From Chloracidobacterium sp. (GTDB taxonomy: Bacteria; Acidobacteriota; Blastocatellia; Pyrinomonadales; Pyrinomonadaceae), in the NCBI GenBank assembly GCA_016712045.1, contig JADJRV010000018.1, positions 86,032 to 150,031 on the forward strand: 64,000 bases of DNA, given 5' to 3'. The notes under the pieces are model-generated. The model was not told the origin of the DNA. It did not search any database and was given only the letters and a program-made list of their open reading frames with translations. A program made the translations under genes and the position numbers. Positions 29,514 through 40,736 of this stretch are shown piece by piece. Within the stretch, counting starts at the first letter, position 1. Each line of letters begins with the position of its first letter.

Positions 29514-29836
29514 ACCCGGTCACCGGAATAGACGTGAAAGTGCAAGTGCTTTGAGTCTTGATAATCGCCTAGGTTGGTCAGAACTCTTGCAGCTCCTTTT
29601 TCAGCCACAACAGAATCCGCAACCTTTCTAATCACCTCGAACAACTCCATAAATAATGCGTCGTCTGAGCTTTCAAGCGTAAGCAGCGACGAAATATGGC
29701 GTTTGGGGATAACTACAATATGCGTTCGCCAAAACGGCCGCGTGTGGTGATACGCGAGCACGTTGTCGGTCTCGTGCACTTTATTGACGTCGATCTTGCC
29801 GCTCAGCACATTGTCGCAATAAAAATCGTCGCTCAT
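29504..29836 (-). CDS. HIT-family nucleotide-binding protein
   Basis: 110-residue histidine-triad protein. The HxHxH motif is KHLHFHVYSGDRV at the C-terminus, preceded by VLAYHHTRPFWRTHIVVIPK and RHISSLLTLESSD. HIT proteins hydrolyse adenylated or other nucleoside phosphoramidates (HinT-like); exact substrate unknown. It converges on the glycosylasparaginase gene with a 10-nt overlap of 3' ends. The frame is intact. Confidence 0.92.
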   Translation of the reverse strand: MSDDFYCDNVLSGKIDVNKVHETDNVLAYHHTRPFWRTHIVVIPKRHISSLLTLESSDDALFMELFEVIRKVADSVVAEKGAARVLTNLGDYQDSKHLHFHVYSGDRVQK

Positions 29837-29922
29837 AGGCTTATTACATCAAATATGACCTGCTTTATAAAAATCGGCGTGGCTGTTAAACTCGTATTTT
29901 AGTTTTTCACGAGAGCCTGTCG

Positions 29923-31027
29923 ATGATCGAACAACTGCGTGCCCTGCCGCTAAAAGAAAGAATCGGACAATTATTCTTTATCGGAATATCCGGCCCGGAT
30001 GTAGACGATGCGACGCGCGAGCTTTTAAGCGAGATCGCCCCCGGTGGAGTTTGCCTGTTTGCGAGAAATATTCGTGAGGCGGCACAAACGCGGAAATTGT
30101 TGGATGACATCCGAGACATCAGCAAGGTATCGCCGTTCTTGAGCATCGATCAGGAAGGCGGCCTTGTTGACCGGTTGCGTCGGATAATGACGCCTATGCC
30201 TGCGGCGAACAAGATGCGAAATGCTGCCGATGCTATGCGGCTTGCAGATGATCATCGGCGAAACGCTTCGATCCTTGGTTTAATATGGATTTTGCTCCGG
30301 TCGTCGATGTCATCGACACAGAGCGGCAAAACCACAAACGGCTTATTTCCCGCGAATTTGGCCGTTCAAAAGAAGATGTCGTCGCGCTTGCCGGAGCATT
30401 TCTTAAGTCACTACAAGAAAACGGTATCATCGGTTGTCTTAAACATTTTCCCGGCCTCGGAGCGGCAAAGGTCGATTCGCACGAAGAGCTTCCGCAGGTC
30501 GAGGTATCAGAAAACGAGTTGAATGAGATCGACCTTTACCCTTATCGCGAATTGCTTGCCACCGGCGAGGCAAAGGCTATGATGGCGGCGCACACGGCGT
30601 TTCCACGCAATGGGTTGCAGGAAATTGACCAAAGTGGGAAACTTTTACCGTCTTCGTTGAGTAATAATTTTATCAACACTCTCCTTCGCGGCACTCTCGG
30701 GTTTGACGGGCTTGCCATCACGGATGACCTCGAAATGGGAGCGATCGTTAAAAATTACGGCATCGGCGACGCCTGTAAAATGGCGGTCGGTGCCGGCATC
30801 GACATGCTCGCGATATGCGCCGATCCGCATGCTTTTCGCGAGGGACACCGAGCGATTTTAGATGCTGTAAACAGCGGCGAACTGACCGAGGATCGCATTG
30901 ATGAGTCGCTCGTCCGAATTGCCGCCTTAAAGAGAGCCTTTCCGGTCCGCTCGAGTTTAATGCCGACCGGATCGGCGAATTATCGGGCGAAATCGCTGCA
31001 TTTAACGAAGATCTCGCTCGTAATTAA
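29923..31027 (+). CDS. nagZ: Beta-N-acetylhexosaminidase NagZ-like, GH3 (three frameshifts)
   Basis: About 367 residues of glycoside hydrolase family 3. The N-terminus IGQLFFIGISGPDVDDAT and SIDQEGGLVDRLR are typical, and the NagZ signature is complete: LKHFPGLGAAKVDSHEELP, with the His that acts as acid/base, and LAITDDLEMGAI with the nucleophile aspartate. NagZ frees GlcNAc from recycled muropeptides in the cytosol. The frame breaks near 30250 and 30278 and again near 30940-30960; in the last part the natural ending is EFNADRIGELSGEIAAFNED, stop at 31027, not the longer alternative frame to 31049. An AAGGAG for the next gene follows directly. Confidence 0.88.
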
Positions 31028-31041
31028 GGAGAATAGAACCT

Positions 31042-32474
31042 ATGCGTAAATTGATATTGATCGTAATTGCCCTCTCTTTTTTCGCCACCGCGTCGACCTG
31101 CCGCAAACGCAGCCCTGAGTACGTCACGGTTGCCTTGCCCGAAAAATTCACTGCCTTTGACACGCTTACATCGACGGCTTCGGACGCCTCGGCCGAGCGG
31201 ATCAAGAACCTGATATTTAACTCGCTGGTCAAAAGAACGAGAATTTTGAATATGTCGGCGAACTGGCAAAAGAGATCAAGACTTCGCAGGACGGCAAAAC
31301 GATCACATTTACGCTACAGGATAACGTCAAATTTCATAACGGTGCGGCATTTACATCGGCGGATGTGAAATATACATTCGAAGAGCTTTTTAAGAGCAAT
31401 GGTTATAAATCGGGTGCATTTTTTGACACGGTGCCGCTCGAAAAGACCGAAGCTCCAAAACCGCCCCGGCCGCATCCCCGCCGCTAACGCGAATTGAAGC
31501 AACGCCGCCGCAAAGCCCGTCGAAGGAGCCAAAACCAAAACGTGTCGCGCACATCACGTCGATCGAGACGCCCGATGCTAAAACCGTTGTTTTTACGGTT
31601 ACGCGGCCGGCTCTTCGCAACCAACTGCTTTCAAATCTCGTCGCGATCCCGATCATCCCGACAAGGGACTGCGGCAGAGCAAAAAGACAAGCCTGTCGGC
31701 TCCGGGCCGTTCAAATTTATCAGCTTTGACGCCTCGCAAAATATCGTCGAACTCGCGGCAAATCCCGAGTATTGGGAAGGTGCACCAAAGATTGCAAAAC
31801 TCAGAGTCAAGACCGTGACGGACGCGACTTCCTTGCAAGCCGAGCTTCAGTCCGGCGGTGTCGATATAGCACCAAACCCGTCAAATCTGCCGCCCGATAT
31901 GCTCAAGACAATGAGCAGCGGCAATCTAAAGGTCGATCAGTTTGACGGTTCGAATATTCAATACCTAGTTTTCAACACCCAGTCCGCTCCGCTAAATAAT
32001 CCAAAGGTCCGCCAGGCGATCGGCTATGCCATCGACCGGCAAAAAATTGTGACTGAATTGCTTTCCGGCCAGGCAAAGGTCGCGAGTTCGATCTTGCCGC
32101 CGCAATCATGGGCGTATACCGCGGGAACTGCATATAAATTTGATCCGGCAAAGGCAAAGCAGTTGCTGCAAGAGGCCGGGTATAAAAACGAGCCGATCAC
32201 ATTTAAATACGGGGGCGGCACCGTTTCGTGCTGCAACCGCAGTCGTTACGCAAATAATGAAGTGGATAAACTAGTCGAAGATGCGGTTAACTCTGTGGAT
32301 AAGGCTGCAGCAACATCGCTTTACGGCAAAACCTGGGATCTGGTCAGCTCTGAACTTCCGCTCTTACCGCTTTGGTATCCGGCAAACATCGTCGTCTCGA
32401 ACAAACGGATTGGTAACGTCAAGATGAGCGGCAGCGGCGACTGGAGTTTTTTGAAAGACATTACTTTGCAGTAA
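31042..32474 (+). CDS. Peptide/oligopeptide ABC-transporter substrate-binding protein (frameshifts, internal gap)
   Basis: SBP_bac_5-type solute-binding protein. The N-terminus MRKLILIVIALSFFATASTC reads as a lipoprotein signal. The family features run through several frames: VTVALPEKFTAFDTL, DGKTITFTLQDNVKFHNGAA, SADVKYTFEELF, GSGPFKFISFD, NPEYWEGAPKIAKLRVK, NNPKVRQAIGYAIDRQKIV. Frame changes occur near 31230, 31480 and 31665. After PITFKYGGGTVS the sequence jumps straight to CCNRSRYANNEVDKLVEDA, skipping the ~80 residues (iq..l..iGi...W..D P) normally between, so there is a probable deletion of roughly 250 nt at 32217-32235. It follows nagZ by 14 nt, in keeping with muropeptide/peptide uptake, but no permease genes are nearby. 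Confidence 0.8.
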
Positions 32475-32494
32475 TGGAGGTGTGCTTGAGATAC

Positions 32495-32522
32495 TTGACA
32501 ATTTAATTGCAAACGGTAAAAT
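32495..32522 (+). promoter_or_regulatory. Sigma-70-type promoter of the tRNA pair
   Basis: TTGACA (32495-32500), 16-nt spacer, TAAAAT (32517-32522); tRNA-Gly begins 14 nt downstream. Confidence 0.8.
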
Positions 32523-32535
32523 TATCATTTGCCAC

Positions 32536-32610
32536 GCGGGAGTAGCTCAGTGGTAGAGCGCGACCTTGCCAAGGTCGAAGTCGCGAGTTCAAGTCTCGTC
32601 TCCCGCTCCA
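32536..32610 (+). tRNA. tRNA-Gly (anticodon GCC)
   Basis: Complete cloverleaf: acceptor GCGGGAG/CTCCCGC, D arm GCTC-AGTGGTAGA-GC, anticodon arm CGACC-TTGCCAA-GGTCG, T arm GCGAG-TTCAAGT-CTCGT, then discriminator T and an encoded CCA. Confidence 0.97.
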
Positions 32611-32614
32611 ATTT

Positions 32615-32676
32615 AAGAGAAGGGTAAAGGAGAAAGGATAAAGTTCCGGCTTTACCTTTCTCCTTACCCTTTCTAC
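32615..32676. repeat. Hairpin between the two tRNA genes
   Basis: AGAAGGGTAAaGGAGAAAGG pairs with CCTTTCTCCtTACCCTTTCT around a short loop (near TTCCGG), an imperfect stem of about 25 bp between tRNA-Gly and tRNA-Cys. It could separate or help process the two transcripts. Confidence 0.65.
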
Positions 32677-32692
32677 TTATTCTTTCAATTAC

Positions 32693-32767
<75 letters not shown>

Positions 32768-32903
32768 AATTTACGAAAGCGTTAGTCAGCGGCCATATCT
32801 GGTCGCTTTTTTGTGCACGCATTTTTTGGCTGGCATCTGATTTGTGTTAATGTGATATTTCAATGCGTGTTCAATTAACCCACATATCTGTTTCTTATGC
32901 GGC

Positions 32904-33538
32904 ATGCGGCTTTTAGCAGTGCTTGCATTCATCTTTTTGTGTCGATGCCGGTTTTAGCCCAGCAGCCGGTGATCGTCCAGCCGGGGCTCCAGGGCAGCCG
33001 ACCAAGATTCTGCCTTCAACAACGCGAGCCGTGCTGCCACCACTTTCGACAAAAGATATTGAGTTTATGCAGGGGATGATAATGCATCATGCCCAGGCCG
33101 TTGAGATGACGGCGCTTATCGAAGCCCGTACTGATAACAAGGAACTTCGGCTTCTAGGTGCGCGTATAAGCCAGTCACAGTCGGACGAAATGAATTTTAT
33201 GAAACGGTGGCTCGAAAACAGAGGCGAGCCTACTGAAATGGCGATGGAAATGGACGACATGCAGGGCATGGATCACTGCAGCCATAGTCATCTGATGCCG
33301 GGCATGCTTTCGGCAAAGCAGATGGACGCCCGCAAAGGCCAAAGGTGCTGAGTTTGACAGGCTGTTTCTCGAGGGCATGATCCAGCACCATAAGGGTGCC
33401 TTGGTCATGGTAAAAGATATGTTTGACACGGCCGGAGCCGGACAGGATGCCGAGCTTTTCAATTTTACGACCGATGTCGACAGCGGCCAGCGGGCCGAGA
33501 TCAAGATAATGCAGACAATGTTGGGTAAAAACAATTAG
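32904..33538 (+). CDS. DUF305 domain protein, secreted (frameshifted)
   Basis: About 211 residues over three frames. A signal sequence (MRLLAVLAFIFL, then VSMPVLAQQPVIVQPG in another frame) is followed by two DUF305 half-repeats: FMQGMIMHHAQAVEMTALI...SQSQSDEMNFMKRWL and FLEGMIQHHKGALVMVKDM...QRAEIKIMQTML. Each half carries the HH pair with following methionines typical of DUF305. The linker DDMQGMDHCSHSHLMPGM is rich in Met and His, suggesting metal binding. DUF305 is a ferritin-like four-helix family often seen with copper genes; function not established. It sits 8 nt upstream of the propeller gene, so the two form an operon. Confidence 0.85.
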
Positions 33539-33546
33539 GAGAAAAG

Positions 33547-35451
33547 ATGAACCGAGGATACATTTTCCGCTTACTAGCAACTTCCCTATTTCTATGTGCT
33601 TGTTTTGGTGCGGGCACGCTTGCACAAGATGCAATTGAAAAGGCGCCGCCGCTCCGGCCGGGATGACCGGTTCGGACGTTAACGATCCGCGATACAAACT
33701 GACACCGGGGCTGTGGGATGCGGGCGAAGCAGCTTTGGCATGAAACATCTGATGTTGCTTAAAAACCGGACGCTTTCAGCTCGGTATTGATCCAAACAGT
33801 CCCCAGGTCGCAAAAGCCCTTAAATCTTTGGGCGTACCCGCAGGAGCAAATTCCGCCACAGTAAAAATGGCGTTTGCTGGCTTGGCGTTTGCCAATTCTG
33901 ACCTAGCTTTTCAGGGCAATCATCTCTTTCTTGGTAATTTTTACGGGATGAATATTTTTGACATCGCTGACCCCGCGAATCCAAAATTGCTGACCTCGAT
34001 GCTCTGTCCCGGTGGACAAGGCGACGTGTCGGTTTATAAAAACCTCATGTTCATGTCGGTGGAAATGCAAAACGGACGGCTCGATTGCAGTACTGACGGA
34101 TTTCCGCCAAATCCGCCACCGGCGGCCGGACAGAATCCAGGGCCTCCTGCCGCTCAAAAAGACCGTTTTCGCGGCGTCAGGATATTTGATATCTCTGACA
34201 TCAAGAATCCAAAACAAGTGGGTGCCGTCCAGACCTGCCGCGGTTCGCACACACACACATTGGTCAACGATCCGAAAGATAAGGATAATGTCTACATCTA
34301 CGTCTCGGGCACCTCGTTTGTCCGGCCAAATGAAGAACTTGCCGGTTGCTCAGACGGTACACCGGAAAAAAATCCGGATACAGCAAAGTTTCGCATTGAG
34401 GTGATAAAAGTCCCGGTTGCGGCTCCGCAAAACGCAAAGATCGTGTCGAGTCCGCGTATCTTTATGGATCCGCGAACTGGCGTTGTCAACGGCCTGAACA
34501 ACGGCGGTTCGCACGATGGTGATGGCACCGGCAAACCCGCCGACACCGACCAATGTCATGACATTACCGTGTACTCGGCGATCGGTCTGGCAGCCGGAGC
34601 ATGTTCCGGCAACGGAATTATTCTGGACATCAAAGATCCGGCAAATCCAAAACGCGTCGACGCCGTTAACGACAAAATTATTCATACTGGCACTCCGCGG
34701 CGTTCTCAAACGACGGCAAAAAGGTCGTGTTCACCGACGAATGGGGTGGCGGAATGGGAGCCCGTTGCCGTGCGACCGATCCAAATGTCTGGGGAGCAAA
34801 TGCGATCTTTAACCTAAATAATAACAAGCTGAGTTTGCGAGTTATTACAAGATGCCGTCGGCTCAGGGCGATAGTGAAAACTGCGTAGCCCACAACGGCT
34901 CGCTCATTCCTGTTCCGGGCCGCGATATTAAGGTGCAGGCTTGGTATCAGGGCGGCATCTCAATCATGGATTTTACTGACCCGTCGAAACCGATGGAGAT
35001 CGCATATTTTGACCGCGGGCCTATCGACCCCAAGATGGTTATTCTCGGCGGATCGTGGTCGGCATACTGGTACAACGGCAACATCTACTCGTCAGAGATC
35101 GCCCGTGGGCTCGACGTTTTTGAACTGACGCCGACCAAGAACCTATCGCAAAATGAGATTGACGCTGCCAAATCAGTTCGTGTGGCTGAGCTAAATGTGC
35201 AGAATCAGCAAAAGATCGAGTGGTCAAGCAAAATACTCGTCGCCAAGGCGTATGTAGATCAGCTAGAACGTGTTTCTGCTTTGTCGGCTGCTGAGAGCAC
35301 CAATATTCGCGCAGCGTTGGACAAGCCAGTTCGAAGTAAGCTTGCTGGTTTCGCCGCCTCGGTTCAAAAGCAGTCGCGTCTAATGAGAAATGACCCGTAC
35401 ATGGCGAAAATGCAGGCTTTGGCTGCGATCTTAAAACAGCCGGGGATTTGA
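33547..35451 (+). CDS. LVIVD-type beta-propeller protein, secreted (several frameshifts)
   Basis: About 634 residues. An N-terminal signal peptide (MNRGYIFRLLATSLFLCACF) is followed by propeller repeats of the LVIVD type: HLFLGNFYGMNIFDIADPAN, FRGVRIFDISDIKNPKQVGA, GNGIILDIKDPANPKRVDAV, GGISIMDFTDPSKPMEIAYF. Near the C-terminus comes a charged helical region (LSQNEIDAAKSVRVAELN). Frames change near 33655, 33740-33780, 34680-34690 and 34835-34845, where TVYSA.., HSAAFSNDGKKVVFTDEWGG and YYKMPSAQGDSENC must be joined. GSHTHTLV and HDITVY carry histidines that could be ligands. Homologues next to DUF305 are common in Acidobacteriota; function is unknown. A terminator follows. Confidence 0.8.
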
Positions 35452-35476
35452 TCTCTGGTTTGTGATAAAAAGAAAT

Positions 35477-35504
35477 GGGCGGTTATTGATGGCCGCCCTT
35501 TTCA
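35477..35504. terminator. Bidirectional Rho-independent terminator
   Basis: GGGCGG - TTATTGATGG - CCGCCC followed on the plus strand by TTTTCAATT and on the minus strand by ATTTCTTTTTATC. It serves the propeller gene and the convergent lipoprotein gene. Confidence 0.82.
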
Positions 35505-35523
35505 ATTGTTAATTGCGTTGAAT

Positions 35524-36018
35524 TTACTTTTTCTTGCCCAGCGATTTGGCTGATTTAACTGAGGTTATTCGGCCGCTGTCGGAAAGATCTGCTTCGAGTC
35601 CCGGGACTTTGCACTTGGCTGTACCATCGATAGTTCCCTTTACTTCGCACTGCTGTTTGTCCTTACAAGCCGCCAGGATCGCCTTGCCCGCGTCGGAATC
35701 GTTTGCAAAGCAATACGCGGCGTAATCGCCAGACTCTTCGCCAACATAGAGAATGACCGATTCGGTCTTGCCGACCTGCAGTTCTCCATCGACCTCGCCT
35801 TCGTCACCTTTTGCCTGAAGTTTCGGAGCAGCATTAGCATTAGCGTTATTCGCAGCTGTCGGTGCAGGCGTTGCACTCGGAGCTGGCGTTGCGGCATTGG
35901 TCTTTGCCGCGTTTGTGTTCGCGTTCGTATTATTCACGGCTGTATTCGCAGCACCGCCACAGGCAGCAAAAAGCGAAGCGAGAAAAACAACGGAGACTAA
36001 GATCATCAATTTTTTCAT
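35524..36018 (-). CDS. Lipoprotein with Ala/Asn-rich linker
   Basis: 164 residues. A lipobox signal MKKLMILVSVVFLASLFAAC places the mature N-terminus at Cys20. Then a low-complexity spacer of Ala, Asn, Thr and Pro (residues ~21-75, with NTNANTNAAKTNAATPAP) leads to a globular C-terminal part with four cysteines (YCFAND, AACKDKQQC, AKCKVPG). The folded part, VILYVGEESGDYAAYCF then QCEVKGTIDG, is OB-like in pattern. Family unknown. The frame is intact. Confidence 0.78.
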   Translation of the reverse strand: MKKLMILVSVVFLASLFAACGGAANTAVNNTNANTNAAKTNAATPAPSATPAPTAANNANANAAPKLQAKGDEGEVDGELQVGKTESVILYVGEESGDYAAYCFANDSDAGKAILAACKDKQQCEVKGTIDGTAKCKVPGLEADLSDSGRITSVKSAKSLGKKK

Positions 36019-36143
36019 AGTGGTTTGAAGTCTTCCTAATATTCAAATTTCAAGCGTTTATATTACAACTACCTGTGCGATACGTTCAACTTTGCCCGTG
36101 CCTACGTACCGTCTGTACAAGCGTTGAAAGAAACACTGCAGAA

Positions 36144-37142
36144 CTATCGCCTTCCTTTGCTTTCGAGGATCTGAATATAGTTGCTTCGCTCATAGGCCGT
36201 CGGGTCGGCAATGTGTTGCTGGCTCATCTGCCCCTTCATTTCGTCGATGGAGTGAAACGGCATGTCGTTCATGTAAAGCTCAAGGTCTTCAAGCACGGTT
36301 TTTATCCAAGGGATACCGTTACTTAACAATGCTGAAGCGCACATTCCAATATCGGCTCCCGCAAGAATGTACTTTATTAGCTCAGTCGCTCCTTGAATAC
36401 CTGTTGTCGCGGCCAGCGAAACTGGAACACGTCCATAGAGTACAGCGATCCAGAGAAGTGGTAGCCGAATCTCGGATCTGACACTTAGGTCAAGGTTAGT
36501 CTTGATCGATAGCTCTTCAATGTCGAAATCAGGCTGGTAAAATCTATTGAACAAAACAAGAGCATTGGCACCGGCCTCATGAAGTTGCTTTGAGATGTTG
36601 CCGATGGACGAAAAATAAGGACTGAGCTTTACCGCGATCGGAATACTGATCGTTTCGCGAACCAAATTAACGATATCGAGATAGCGCTTTTCGACATCGG
36701 CGGATGTCATATTGATGTCGGCAGGAATGAAAAATATGTTCATCTCTAGCCCATCCGCACCAGCTTGTTCGATCTCACGGGCATATTCGATCCAGCCTTC
36801 GGGAGTTATGCCGTTAAGACTAGCGATTATCGGAATATCGACTCTTTCCTTTGCTTTTCTTATTATCTCAAGGTATTTGGCCGTACCAACCGAATAGTCA
36901 TGTAAATCCGGAAAGAAATCTGAAGCCTCGGACGAAAAGTTGGTTGTAGAGCGGTAAACCTTTTCGAGAGTCGCAGTTTCTTGCCGTATCTGTTCCTCGA
37001 AGAGAGAGAACAAGACAATAGCTCCGGCCCCTGCATCTTCCATCGCTAGCATATTGTCCAGCTTTTGCGATAATGGGTTGGCTGATACGACCAATGGCGA
37101 TCGAAGACTCAATCCCAAATATGTTGTTCTAAGATCCGGCAT
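36144..37142 (-). CDS. Dihydroorotate dehydrogenase-like protein
   Basis: 332-residue TIM-barrel flavoprotein resembling class 1 dihydroorotate dehydrogenase: YLGLSLRSPLVVSANPLSQK at the start, IIASLNGITPEGWIEYAREI, ADGLEMNIFFIP, IPIAVKLSPYFSSI and ANALVLFNRFYQPDFDIE. The last third, which should bind FMN phosphate, is present (ALLSNGIPWIKTVLEDLE). Members located directly after nifJ are annotated as DHOD-like and probably not pyrimidine enzymes. ATG at 37142 chosen for its GGAGAAAAAAT leader; the longer frame to 37223 overlaps nifJ. Last gene of the nifJ operon. Confidence 0.85.
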   Translation of the reverse strand: MPDLRTTYLGLSLRSPLVVSANPLSQKLDNMLAMEDAGAGAIVLFSLFEEQIRQETATLEKVYRSTTNFSSEASDFFPDLHDYSVGTAKYLEIIRKAKERVDIPIIASLNGITPEGWIEYAREIEQAGADGLEMNIFFIPADINMTSADVEKRYLDIVNLVRETISIPIAVKLSPYFSSIGNISKQLHEAGANALVLFNRFYQPDFDIEELSIKTNLDLSVRSEIRLPLLWIAVLYGRVPVSLAATTGIQGATELIKYILAGADIGMCASALLSNGIPWIKTVLEDLELYMNDMPFHSIDEMKGQMSQQHIADPTAYERSNYIQILESKGRR

Positions 37143-37162
37143 ATTTTTTCTCCTCTGGGTTC

Positions 37163-40100
37163 TTAGTAAACCGGTTGGAACGAACTCGCCCCAAAACCGG
37201 CCATTTCTTCGTAGGTCTTCCATCTAAGGTCTACGATCTCTTGTGCGAGCGTCATCAAACGCTCTGCCTCGAGCGGTGCCGTTTGCGTAAGCACCTTATA
37301 TCTCAGTTCGTTATAGGCGTATTTCTTTAATGAGATCGTCGGTCTTGGCGAATCCAGCACAAACGGATTATGACCGTTTTTTCGCAATACAGGATTGAAT
37401 CGGATGAGCGGCCAATAGCCGCTGGCGACCGCGAGCTTTTGCTGATTTAACCCTTTTTCCATGTCGATGCCGTGGGCTATGCAATGACTATAGGCCAAAA
37501 TTAGCGAAGGCCCATCGTATGCCTCGGCTTCGCGCAGAGCGAGCAGCGTTTGCTGAGGATTGCCCCCATTGCGACTTGCGCGACATAGACGTTGCCATAC
37601 GATATAGCTTGCAATGCGAGATCTTTTTTGCCAACTCGTTTCCCTGCCGCAGCGAACTTAGCCGAGGCAGCGGTCGGCGTAGCTTTTGACATTTGGCCGC
37701 CCGTATTAGAGTAAACCTCAGTATCCAAGACAAGAACATTGACATTACGCCCGGTCGCCAACGCATGGTCGAGGCCGCCTGAACCAATATCATATGCCCA
37801 ACCGTCGCCTCCAACGAGCCAGACGCTTCGGTGTACAAGCTGATCCGCAACCGACGTCAGGTGTTTAGCCTGTGTATTGTCGATCCCGGCAAGTTTAGAC
37901 TTTAGTTCTGCAACTCGCCGGCGCTGATCAGATATCTCGCTTTCCAAATGCTGCGGAGCCCCGATGAGATTGTCTACGAGCTCGTCGCCGAGCTCAGGCC
38001 GCAGAGCCCTAAGTAGTTGATGGGCGGTATCGAGTTGCTTGTCCGCCGTCAGCCTCATCCCCAATCCAAATTCGGCATTGTCTTCAAACAGCGAATTTGA
38101 CCAAGCGGGCCCGCGTCCGAGAGAGTTGGAGGTCCATGGTGTGGTTGGAAGGTTCCCGCCATATATCGAGGAACAACCCGTCGCATTCGCTACGAGCAAA
38201 CGATCGCCGAAAAGCTGCGTCAGCACCTTGATATATGGCGTTTCGCCGCATCCGGCACAGGCACCAGAAAACTCAAAAGGGTTCAAGAAACTGTACGCCG
38301 TGAACCGTCGAAAAAATCGACCTCGGGCTTATCGTTCTGGGGCAATCCTTCAAAAAAACCGATGTTTTCTCGATCGGGCCCAAGATCTGCGGACTTCTCC
38401 GCTAGGGATATCCACTGTTGCCTTTGCCATCTGGAGCATCTACGGGACATACCTCGTAGCAGAGATTGCAACCGGTACAGTCTTCGAGGTATACGTTTAG
38501 CGAGTATTTTGTTTCAGGAAAGCCACGGGCATTGATAGGCGCCGATTTGAATCCCACGGGGGCTCCGTCGAGATGATCCTTGTGAAAAAACTTTGCCCTG
38601 ATGACGCTGTGCGGGCAAACAAAGCCGCAATTTCCGCACTGGATGCAAAGATCCGGTTCCCAGACTGCGATACGGCTTGATACGTTTCGTTTCTCCCATT
38701 TTGACGTACCGCTCGGATAGGTTCCGTCGACCGGCAATGCGCTCACCGGAATGCTGTCTCCGAGCCCTTTTATCATTGCTTGGGTCACAGTGCGGACGAA
38801 TTCGGGGGCTTGTGCTGATATTCCCGCCGCATGACCATTTGTTGCCGTCGTATTTGCTGGGATAGGAACTTCAAAAAGATTCGCAAGTGTTTGGTCAACC
38901 GCCTTAAAGTTCTTTTCAACCACCGACTGCCCTTTTTTCAGATAGGTCTTTTCTATCGCCTTTTTTATCTGGGAGATCGCCTCGTCAGGGGGCAACACAC
39001 CGGAAAGAGCGAAAAAGCACGTTTGCATTATGGTATTGATCCGTCCGGCCATGCCCGTTTTTTGGGCAACATCATCGGCGTCGATCACGTAAAGTTTTAT
39101 CGCCTTGTCGATAATGACGCGCTGTACGGCAAGCGGGATTCGGTTCCAGACCTCGTCAAACGGAAACGGGCTATTAAGAAGGAATGTCGCACCCGGCTTA
39201 GCAAATGCAAGCATTTCTTCCTTCTCGAGAAAATTGAATTGATGGCAAGCAATGAAATCTGCCGATCTGATCAAGTAAGGTGCCTTGATCGGTTTCTTGC
39301 CGAAACGAAGATGTGAGACTGTCATTGCTCCCGATTTTTTCGAATCGTAAACAAAATAGCCCTGTGCAAAAAGATCTGTATTCTCGCCGATGATCTTGAT
39401 ACTGTTCTTATTTGCTCCGACGGTTCCGTCCGCACCGAGCCCAAAAAAGAGAGCCTGTGTCCAGTCTGATTCGTCCAGAGCGAAGGTTGTATCTACATCA
39501 AGGCTTGTCTTTCCAACATCGTCGTTGATCCCAACGGTAAAATGATTTTTCGGTGATCCTGACGTTAGATTATCAAACACTGATTTAACCATCGCAGGAG
39601 TAAACTCCTTTGATGACAGGCCATAGCGGCCGCCGACGACTAACGGCATCGCAGGCCATTGCCGTTTAGACACCGCCTCCATCAACGTGATCATGACGTC
39701 CTGATAGAGAGGTTCGCCCGAGGAACCTGCTTCCTTTGTTCGATCGAGAACTGCGATACGTTTTACGCCCTTGGGCAGGGCCGCGATGAATTCGTCGTTT
39801 GGGAAAGGGCGATAAAGCGTCATCTGTATAACGCCGACCTTTTCGCCGCTTTTGGCAAGGAATAAGGCCGTTTCGGATGCCGTTTCAACGCCGGACCCCA
39901 TAATAACTATCACATCTTCGGCGTCTGCCGCTCCATAGTATCTGACCGGGGAATATTCCCGGCCGGTGAGGGCGGCGAACTTACGCATTTCATCCTTCAA
40001 AATGCCGACGACCGCCGAATAGAATGTGTTCACAGTTTCGCGGCCCTGAAAATAAACATCAGGATTTTGAGCGGTTCCCCGAATAAATGGGTTGTCGGGA

Positions 40101-40736
40101 TTGAGACCGCGTTTGCGATGCGAAGACGAGATCGTCGTCGATCATGCCTCGAATCTGTTCATCAGATAGAAAGTTGATCTTATTAACTTCGTGAGAAGTG
40201 CGAAAGCCGTCAAAGAAATGAATGAACGGTATGCGAGACCTCAGCGTAGTAGCTTGAGTGATCAGGGCCATATCGTGGGCTTCCTGTACACTGGCAGAGG
40301 CTAGCAAGGCAAAACCAGTCGTTCGCGCCGCCATAACATCCTGGTGATCACCAAAGATAGACAGCCCCTGAGCCGCAAGCGAACGTGCCGCGACGTGAAA
40401 GACGGTGGCTGTCAATTCGCCGGCGATCTTGTACATATTCGGCAGCATCAACATCAAGCCCTGTGATGCAGTAAAGGTGGTGGTAAGCGATCCGGTTTGC
40501 AGCGCTCCGTGAACAGTGCCTGCGGCTCCACCTTCGCTCTGCATTTCCATGACTTCGGGAATATTCCCCCAAATATTCTGGATGTCCTTTGCAGACCATT
40601 CATCCGCAAATTCTGCCATTGCTGAAGAAGGAGTGATCGGATAGATAGCACATACCTCATTTACGCGATACGCAACGTAAACGGCCGCTTCGTTTCCATC
40701 AAGCGTCACCGCACAACTAGTATTCAGGTCGGACAT
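37163..40736 (-). CDS. nifJ: Pyruvate:ferredoxin (flavodoxin) oxidoreductase (several frameshifts)
   Basis: Homodimeric PFOR, about 1191 residues, the standard length. Order: alpha/N domain (VCAIYPITPSSAMAEFADEW, QSEGGAAGTVHGALQTGSLT), domain II (VIMGSGVETASETALFLAK), gamma/EKR region, two [4Fe-4S] clusters (CIQCGNCGFVCPHS, CTGCNLCYEVCPVD), then the thiamine-diphosphate beta domain (GACAGCGETPYIKVLTQLFG, VGGDGWAYDIGSGGLDHAL). It oxidises pyruvate to acetyl-CoA and CO2, reducing ferredoxin. Indels lie near 40128, 38405-38412, 38290-38310 and 37562-37566 (G5 run). ATG at 40736 shares a base with the stop of the preceding GltD-like gene (TAATG), so the two are coupled. Confidence 0.95.
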
